A stretch of 64,000 nucleotides of DNA from Weissella viridescens (GTDB taxonomy: Bacteria; Bacillota; Bacilli; Lactobacillales; Lactobacillaceae). The translations under genes and the position numbers were made by a program. The notes under the pieces were generated by a model. That model saw nothing but the letters and a program-made list of their open reading frames with translations. It was not told where the DNA came from and made no database searches. The stretch is taken from positions 1-64,000 of the forward strand of contig NZ_RHGY01000003.1 of the NCBI RefSeq assembly GCF_003862435.1, given 5' to 3'. Every line of letters starts with the position of its first letter. The first letter of the stretch is position 1. Positions 59,021 to 64,000 of this stretch are shown here, one piece after another.

Positions 59021-59497
59021 CTATTGCCACTCAATTTCCCAACCAGAATCCGGATCTGTAGGTTTTATTAAGGCTAACTCATTAATAGCTGGATTGTCGA
59101 AAACGGGTAGCATTTCTGCAAATGTATGGGGGAGTTGATAAGTGCCGTTGAGTAGCTGCTCTCGTGTTGTCCAAAATATCTCACCTTCACGGCTTGCCTT
59201 TAAGTCACCGGTAAAGTGCGTTGTTTTGTATAAGAAAACGATATAACGAGCATCGTTGCTTAATGGCCACTCTTTAATTCCGACCAACTCCGGTTGACTA
59301 ATATGAAGACCAGTTTCTTCATAGGCTTCACGAATGACTGAAGCAGTAACCGTTTCACCAGCATCAATATGGCCACCGGGAAAGGTGACCCCAGGCCAAT
59401 TCAGATTGTGTCGGTTTTCAACTAAAATTTGATGCGTGTCAGGATCTTCAATCAAAATCATATTGGTTAATTCGGTTGGTGTGGTGCGATCTGTCAT
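59021..59497 (-). CDS. Nudix hydrolase, MutT-like
   Basis: A 158-aa pyrophosphohydrolase. The Nudix box is GGHIDAGETVTASVIREAYEETGL at residues ~37-60 (GX5EX7REXXEEXG complete, shown here in two overlapping parts by key residues Gly, Glu, Arg-Glu and Glu-Glu). The rest (DARYIVFLYKTTHFTGDLKA, EGEIFWTTREQLL) matches the 8-oxo-dGTP diphosphatase group. I chose the ATG at 59497, behind AAGGAGG; an upstream in-frame start at 59536 lies in the zwf terminator. The substrate is not certain. Confidence 0.9.
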   Translation of the reverse strand: MTDRTTPTELTNMILIEDPDTHQILVENRHNLNWPGVTFPGGHIDAGETVTASVIREAYEETGLHISQPELVGIKEWPLSNDARYIVFLYKTTHFTGDLKASREGEIFWTTREQLLNGTYQLPHTFAEMLPVFDNPAINELALIKPTDPDSGWEIEWQ

Positions 59498-59526
59498 GTT
59501 AACGACCTCCTTGTAAGGCGGGTAAG

Positions 59527-59560
59527 AAAAAAACAACCCAACGTGTTGGATTGTTTTTGA
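59527..59560 (-). terminator. Terminator of zwf
   Basis: AAAACAA(C)CCAAC and GTTGGATTGTTTTT form a stem with T-runs on the minus strand, between zwf and the Nudix gene. Confidence 0.82.
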
Positions 59561-59572
59561 TTTAGCTTTAAA

Positions 59573-61039
59573 TTATCCCTTGAAAACCCATTCGTTACCA
59601 TCTTTAGCAAGCAACTCATCAGATTCCTTAGGTCCCATTGAACCAGAAACGTAGTTAGGGAATGTAGCAGGCGTCTTATCCCAGGCGTCTTGAATGGCAT
59701 CAACGAACTTCCAAGCAACGGCAACGCCGTTCCAGTCAGCAAAGTTAGATCCATTACCATCCATGCAATCGTGAATCATACGTTCGTATGGTTCTGGCGT
59801 AACGGCCTTGTCGGCTTCAGAAACTTGCCAATCCAATTCGATTGGACGTGTTTGGAAAGTATCAGTCACGTTCTTGGCGTTAACAGTCCATTCGATACGA
59901 CCAACTGGGTCAATCAAAATTGAAAGGACAGGGTTAACCAACTTTTCGCCACCTTGACCAAAGATGTTAGCTGACTTCTTGAAGACGATATCCACACGAG
60001 TAGCCTTGGCAGCTAAACGCTTTCCTGAACGGATGTAGAAAGGAACACCTTCCCAACGTGGTGTATCGAATTGCAACTTACCAGCAACGAACGTGTTGTT
60101 TTGTGAACCAGCTGGAACATCAGGTTCATCCAAGTACTTACGTTGTGAACCATCAGCTGATTCACCGTATTGTCCACGGACGAAGTTTTCAGCAACTTCT
60201 TCGTTTGAATAGATCTTCAAAGCGTTGAAGGCTGTGTTCTTAGCGGCACGAACGGCCTTATCGCTGAAGTCTGTTGGCTTTTCCATGGCTAACCAACCAA
60301 TGATTTGCATGGTGTGGTTTTGAATCATATCACGCAAAGCACCAGCAGTATCATAGTAACCAGCACGTTCTTCAACACCAAGGACTTCTGACAACGTTAC
60401 TTGAACGTTTTCGATGTAGTCTTTATTCCAAGCTGCATCAATCAATGGGTTTCCGAAACGAAGTGGGGCAATGTTCTGGACCATTTCCTTACCAAGATAG
60501 TGATCAATTCGGTAAATTTGATCATCATCAAAGGCTTCAGTCAATTCTTTTTGAAGCTCTTCGGCTGTCTTGTATGAAGAACCGAATGGCTTTTCAATCA
60601 TCAAACGATTGAATTCGCCGTTTTCAGTAATCAAACCTTCTGACTTCAAATACTTAGCAATTGTTCCAAAGAAGCGAGGTGCCACTGACATATAGAAAAT
60701 ACGGTTTCCCTTTAATCCATACTTGGCATCAAGCTTGTTATCAAGGTCCAACATCTCGGCGTAGCTAGCCTTATCAGTGATGTCTTGCTTGATGTAATAG
60801 AAGTGCGAAATAAATTCCTCAGCATTGGCTTGGTCATCGATGAACCCATCAAGTGAGGCTAAGACCATTTGACGGAATTCGTCGTTTGACATTTCTTGAC
60901 GAGAGGCCCCGACAATTGCAAAATGCTCTTGTAAAAATCCCTTTTTGAAAAGGTTGTAAGTAGAAGGGTAAAGCTTACGCTTAGCAAGATCACCGGTTCC
61001 ACCAAAAAATGTTAACAATGTAGTAATTTCTTCTGGCAC
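59573..61039 (-). CDS. zwf: Glucose-6-phosphate 1-dehydrogenase
   Basis: This cytosolic enzyme oxidises glucose 6-phosphate with NAD(P), the entry step to gnd. The 488 residues match the family. The cofactor loop is TFFGGTGDLAKRKLYPSTYN near residues 10-29, the active-site RIDHYLGKEMVQN near 176-188 with its His and Lys, and GVPFYIRSGKRL near 330. It begins with GTG at 61037-61039 behind GGAG at 61047-61050. Codons are strongly biased. An inverted repeat lies in its promoter region. Confidence 0.97.
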   Translation of the reverse strand: MPEEITTLLTFFGGTGDLAKRKLYPSTYNLFKKGFLQEHFAIVGASRQEMSNDEFRQMVLASLDGFIDDQANAEEFISHFYYIKQDITDKASYAEMLDLDNKLDAKYGLKGNRIFYMSVAPRFFGTIAKYLKSEGLITENGEFNRLMIEKPFGSSYKTAEELQKELTEAFDDDQIYRIDHYLGKEMVQNIAPLRFGNPLIDAAWNKDYIENVQVTLSEVLGVEERAGYYDTAGALRDMIQNHTMQIIGWLAMEKPTDFSDKAVRAAKNTAFNALKIYSNEEVAENFVRGQYGESADGSQRKYLDEPDVPAGSQNNTFVAGKLQFDTPRWEGVPFYIRSGKRLAAKATRVDIVFKKSANIFGQGGEKLVNPVLSILIDPVGRIEWTVNAKNVTDTFQTRPIELDWQVSEADKAVTPEPYERMIHDCMDGNGSNFADWNGVAVAWKFVDAIQDAWDKTPATFPNYVSGSMGPKESDELLAKDGNEWVFKG

Positions 61040-61118
61040 GACTATACTCCTTTTTTAAATAGCTATAACTAGATTTTGTAACTAAATAAATTCTGAGTAA
61101 ACAGAACTATTCGACCCC

Positions 61119-61161
61119 CTTATTATAAACTTTTTTTCACAAATTATCTATAAATTGTGAA
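61119..61161 (-). promoter_or_regulatory. zwf promoter with inverted repeat
   Basis: On the minus strand a TATAAT at 61119-61124 follows a TTCACAA/TTGTGAA inverted repeat (61136-61161), whose left arm lies where the -35 region is expected. It is a candidate operator. Confidence 0.5.
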
Positions 61162-61204
61162 AAAAAGTGACAAATTCAGGTGTAATTGTGAAAAAGACCA
61201 CAAA

Positions 61205-62710
61205 TTAATCTTCGGCAAAGATTTCAGTTGTCTTAACCGCGGCATGCCAACCATCTATGAGACGATCACGGGTCTGGTCATCAATGGCTGGTTCAAAACG
61301 ACGGCCTTGAAGAACGTGTTCCTCTAAGTCGGCTAAATTGTGCCAATAACCAGTGGCAATACCAGCCAGAAAGGCTGCGCCCATCGCTGTTGTGTCTTCA
61401 TCCATGGCACGTTGTACTGGAATGTTAGCAATGTTAGCTTGGAACTGCATCAAGTATGGATTACGTGAAACAGAGCCATCAGCGCGGAGTTCGGTTGGCT
61501 TAACAATGGCGGCCTGGTTCATGAGGTGCATAATGTCAGCGGTTTGATAGGCAATTGACTGTAACGTTGCTTTAATGAAGTCGTTTTTAGTTGTGCTGCG
61601 TGTCAAACCGAGAACGGAACCACGGGCTTGGGGATTCCAGTATGGCGCACCCAACCCATTAAAGGCGGGAACCATATAAATCTCATTGTGATTGGTTGAA
61701 GCATCAGCAGCATGCCAACTATCAACTTGATTTTCGATTAAATCAAGATTGGTGTGGAGCCATTGCAAAGCTGATCCAGCATTGAAGACGGCACCATCTA
61801 ACGCATAGGTCGTTTGATCACCAATTTGATAGGCAATCGTGGTCGTCAGATTTTCAGTGGAAATGGGTTGATCGCCCGTATTTAGTAATAGGAAGGCACC
61901 GGCACCATAGGTGGCTTTGATATCACCTGAATGAATACCAAGTTGTCCAATTAAGGCGGCATTCTGATCACCAATTAGGCAGGCAATTGGAACGGCATTT
62001 CCAAAGAAATGGAGGGGACTTGTTTTTGTGATGACCTCACTACTTGCATGAACTTCTGGCAACATTGATGCTGGAATATTGAAAATATCTAATAGTTCTT
62101 GGTCCCAACTTTGGGTATGGATGTTGTATAGCATCGTTCGAGCCGCATTAGAAGCATCGGTCATATGTGCTTGGCCATCAGTCAATTGCCAAACTAACCA
62201 ACTATCGACAGTTCCGAAGGCCAGTTTACCAGCGTCAGCAAGTGCTTGCGCCCCATCAACATGGTCCAAAATCCAACGAATCTTTGTTGCGGAAAAGTAG
62301 GGGTTGATGGGCAGTCCTGTTTTTTCATGAATCGTTTGGGCATAACCATCAGCGACCAGTTGTTCGGCAATATCAGCTGATTGAAGTGAGGCCCATGAAA
62401 TGGCGTTGTAGATGGGCTGGCCAGTCTCGCGATTCCAAACAATGGTGGTTTCACGTTGGCTAGCAATACCAATAGCTTTAATATCACTGGCGTTAATACC
62501 GGCGTTGATTAAGGCATCACCAATCACAGATTGGACACTTTCCCAGATATCAGTGGGACGTTGTTCTTGCCAACCGGGCTGGGGGATTAATGGCGCTAAA
62601 GCAGTTGCAGCTGTAATCACACGCCGGGTATTGTGGTTAAAAATAACCGCGCGTGTTCCAGTGGTTCCTTGGTCTAATGCCAGAATATATTCTGTTTGTT
62701 TAATTGGCAT
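61205..62710 (-). CDS. glpK: Glycerol kinase
   Basis: This cytosolic FGGY kinase phosphorylates glycerol to glycerol 3-phosphate. The 501 residues match the family. The N-terminal phosphate loop is LALDQGTTGTRAVIFNHN at ~9-26, the GQPIYNAISWAS block near 90, the catalytic LAFGTVDSWLVWQLTDG near 160, and GLGAPYWNPQARGSVLGLTR near 320. I chose the ATG at 62710, behind GAGGAG. No glpD, glpO or glpF is adjacent. A PTS-type activating His site cannot be confirmed by eye. Confidence 0.96.
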   Translation of the reverse strand: MPIKQTEYILALDQGTTGTRAVIFNHNTRRVITAATALAPLIPQPGWQEQRPTDIWESVQSVIGDALINAGINASDIKAIGIASQRETTIVWNRETGQPIYNAISWASLQSADIAEQLVADGYAQTIHEKTGLPINPYFSATKIRWILDHVDGAQALADAGKLAFGTVDSWLVWQLTDGQAHMTDASNAARTMLYNIHTQSWDQELLDIFNIPASMLPEVHASSEVITKTSPLHFFGNAVPIACLIGDQNAALIGQLGIHSGDIKATYGAGAFLLLNTGDQPISTENLTTTIAYQIGDQTTYALDGAVFNAGSALQWLHTNLDLIENQVDSWHAADASTNHNEIYMVPAFNGLGAPYWNPQARGSVLGLTRSTTKNDFIKATLQSIAYQTADIMHLMNQAAIVKPTELRADGSVSRNPYLMQFQANIANIPVQRAMDEDTTAMGAAFLAGIATGYWHNLADLEEHVLQGRRFEPAIDDQTRDRLIDGWHAAVKTTEIFAED

Positions 62711-62892
62711 ATGCACTCCTCAATTCCAGATCTTCTTTCTGATAGATGAGTTCATTATAACATTTTGAGGAGGTCATTGATTCAAAACGGGGAAAACAGG
62801 GTGAAAGGGTTAAATTTGTCGAAATATTTCGGTATTTGCAGGCTGAAATTTTATTTATGTGAACTTAATATGTTACAATTGTATGAAAATCT

Positions 62893-62912
62893 ATAAATAC
62901 CGAACGTTCGAG
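62893..62912 (+). promoter_or_regulatory. PurBox before purR
   Basis: AAATACCGAACGTTCGAGG contains CCGAACGTTCG, matching the PurR-binding PurBox core, about ten bases before the purR start codon. It indicates autoregulation. Confidence 0.78.
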
Positions 62913-62920
62913 GTTTAAAC

Positions 62921-63757
62921 ATGAAAACACGACGCAGTGACCGATTGGTCGACATGACCTATTATTTGCTAGAGCGACCACGTACTTTGGTTTCGCTAAC
63001 CCATTTTTCAGATGAGTACGAAAGTGCCAAGTCTTCAATTTCTGAAGATCTTAGTATTTTAAAGCGTACTTTTCAAGAGCGCGGGATTGGGCTATTGGAG
63101 ACAATTCCTGGCGCGGCTGGTGGGGCAATTTTTACACCATATATGTTAAAAAACGAAGCTGAAGATTTTGTAGCTTCACTAATTAATGCAATTGATGACG
63201 ATACGCGGGTTTTGCCTGGCGGATACGTCTACCTATCAGATTTGTTGGGACAACCATGGTTCTTGAAACGGATTGGACGCTTAATCGCGACTCAATACTT
63301 AAAAGAACCCATTGATGCAGTGATGACAGCTGCAACTAAGGGTGTTCCAGTGGCACAATCTGTCGCCGAAGAATTAAATGTGCCTTTTGTAATTGTGCGA
63401 AATGACACTAAAGTCACAGAAGGACCAACGATGTCAGTGAACTATGTGACAGGTCAGTCACAACGTTTAGAAAAAATGGAACTGTCACGGCGCTCATTAC
63501 CTATGGGCTCACGCGTATTGATTGTGGATGATTTCATGAAGGCTGGTGGGACCATTCGTGGCATGGCGTCTTTGGTTAAAGAATTTGAAGGACAGGTTGT
63601 CGGTGCAGCAGTGGTTGCTGAAGGCCGCGTTGAAAATCGTGTGATTGAGGATTATACGTCACTCGTACACGTTGAAACGAATAATGAAAATGGTGTGATT
63701 AGTGTGACACCAGGGAATTATCAAAAGCAAATTTTTAGCAATCAAAACGACGCATAA
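62921..63757 (+). CDS. purR: Pur operon repressor
   Basis: A 278-aa Bacillus-type PurR. Residues ~1-75 form the winged helix (RRSDRLVDMTYYLLERPRTL, then SISEDLSILKRTFQERG). Residues ~90-270 are a phosphoribosyltransferase-like effector domain with the PRPP motif VLIVDDFMKAGGTIRGMASL near 198-217. The regulator binds PurBoxes and is released by PRPP. An upstream PurBox supports self-control. Its position directly before glmU is conserved in Firmicutes. Confidence 0.97.
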   Translation: MKTRRSDRLVDMTYYLLERPRTLVSLTHFSDEYESAKSSISEDLSILKRTFQERGIGLLETIPGAAGGAIFTPYMLKNEAEDFVASLINAIDDDTRVLPGGYVYLSDLLGQPWFLKRIGRLIATQYLKEPIDAVMTAATKGVPVAQSVAEELNVPFVIVRNDTKVTEGPTMSVNYVTGQSQRLEKMELSRRSLPMGSRVLIVDDFMKAGGTIRGMASLVKEFEGQVVGAAVVAEGRVENRVIEDYTSLVHVETNNENGVISVTPGNYQKQIFSNQNDA

Positions 63758-63797
63758 GTAAGACAATATTGAAAATGTAGGTTGAGGTGAATATAGA

Positions 63798-64000
63798 ATG
63801 GATCGATATATTGTAATTTTAGCTGCTGGAAAAGGGACACGGATGAAGTCTGATATGCCGAAGGTCTTACACCAAGTTGGTGGTAAGGCCATGGTAGAAA
63901 TGGTGCTTGATGCATCAGAAGCTTTGGATCCTAAGAAGATTGTGACGATTGTTGGGCACGGTGGGGATCAAGTACGCCAAACCGTTGGAAATCGTAGTGC
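63798..64000 (+). CDS. glmU: Bifunctional UDP-GlcNAc pyrophosphorylase/GlcN-1-P acetyltransferase (5' part)
   Basis: The first 67 codons of glmU, running off the window. The N-terminal nucleotidyltransferase signature VILAAGKGTRMKSDMPKVLH lies at residues ~6-25. GAGGTGA precedes the ATG at 63798. The enzyme makes UDP-N-acetylglucosamine for peptidoglycan. It follows purR by 40 bases, the usual Firmicute neighbourhood. Confidence 0.94.
   Translation, partial: MDRYIVILAAGKGTRMKSDMPKVLHQVGGKAMVEMVLDASEALDPKKIVTIVGHGGDQVRQTVGNRS

Noticed and set aside
1-64000. Prophage, insertion sequence or integrative element
   Set aside because: No transposase, integrase, phage structural genes or flanking direct repeats were found in the window.

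Overview
The window looks like a chromosome segment of a heterofermentative lactic acid bacterium of the Leuconostoc/Weissella branch of Lactobacillales; Weissella is my best guess, from gene content and protein flavour rather than from any search. Pointers are moderate GC, strong AGGAGG-type ribosome binding sites, T-box, SAM-I and purine leaders, rexAB-type recombination genes, the oxidative pentose phosphate genes zwf, gnd and rpiA that feed the phosphoketolase route, LPXTG surface proteins, and a Bacillus-type purR followed by glmU. I see no prophage, insertion sequence or CRISPR array.

Layout. 1-0.8 kb: the end of a 23S rRNA gene, then a 5S-tRNA-Asn unit present twice with a tRNA-Thr between. 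0.8-5.3 kb: a hypothetical gene, an RpiR-type regulator divergent from gnd, a stand-alone sugar-kinase-like domain, a large unclassified structured RNA and an NAD(P)-binding oxidoreductase. 5.3-9 kb: T-box-controlled tyrS and a purine-riboswitch-controlled pbuX-xpt operon. 9-9.9 kb: tRNA-Cys and a seven-gene tRNA cluster. 10-14.2 kb: acetyltransferase, purine permease, YitT protein and a split ThrE-type exporter. 14.2-20 kb: an LPXTG surface protein, then catalase flanked by two candidate small RNAs, then SAM-riboswitch-controlled metK. 20-29.6 kb: rRNA methyltransferase, an orphan ABC ATPase, a degenerate cinA, secreted proteins, a decayed LPXTG gene, arsC and a methyltransferase-like gene. 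29.7-36.9 kb: leuS, tRNA-Arg, a lipid II-type flippase with a long acidic tail, a cluster of DnaA boxes, a 45-residue ORF and a reductase gene interrupted by a stop codon. 37-45.6 kb: a repeat-rich LPXTG adhesin, arcA, a TetR/hydrolase pair, a sulfur amino acid lyase, and an amino acid permease behind what reads as a classical leader-peptide attenuator. 46-64 kb: rexB-rexA, a hydroxyacid dehydrogenase, another LPXTG protein, CcpA-type controlled alcohol dehydrogenase, a sugar-uptake protein, rpiA, a Nudix hydrolase, zwf, glpK, purR and the start of glmU.

Themes. Sugar carbon flow (gnd, zwf, rpiA, adh, glpK) is scattered but shares heterofermentative logic. Purine salvage (pbuX, xpt, an AzgA-type permease) and its repressor purR lie at both ends. 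RNA-based regulation is unusually prominent: three recognised riboswitch or T-box leaders, one peptide-coded attenuator, one unclassified ~290-nt RNA, and two multi-hairpin RNAs displaying CUCC(C) loops and sharing a direct-repeat promoter element. These RNAs and the attenuator are the most promising candidates for undescribed biology here.
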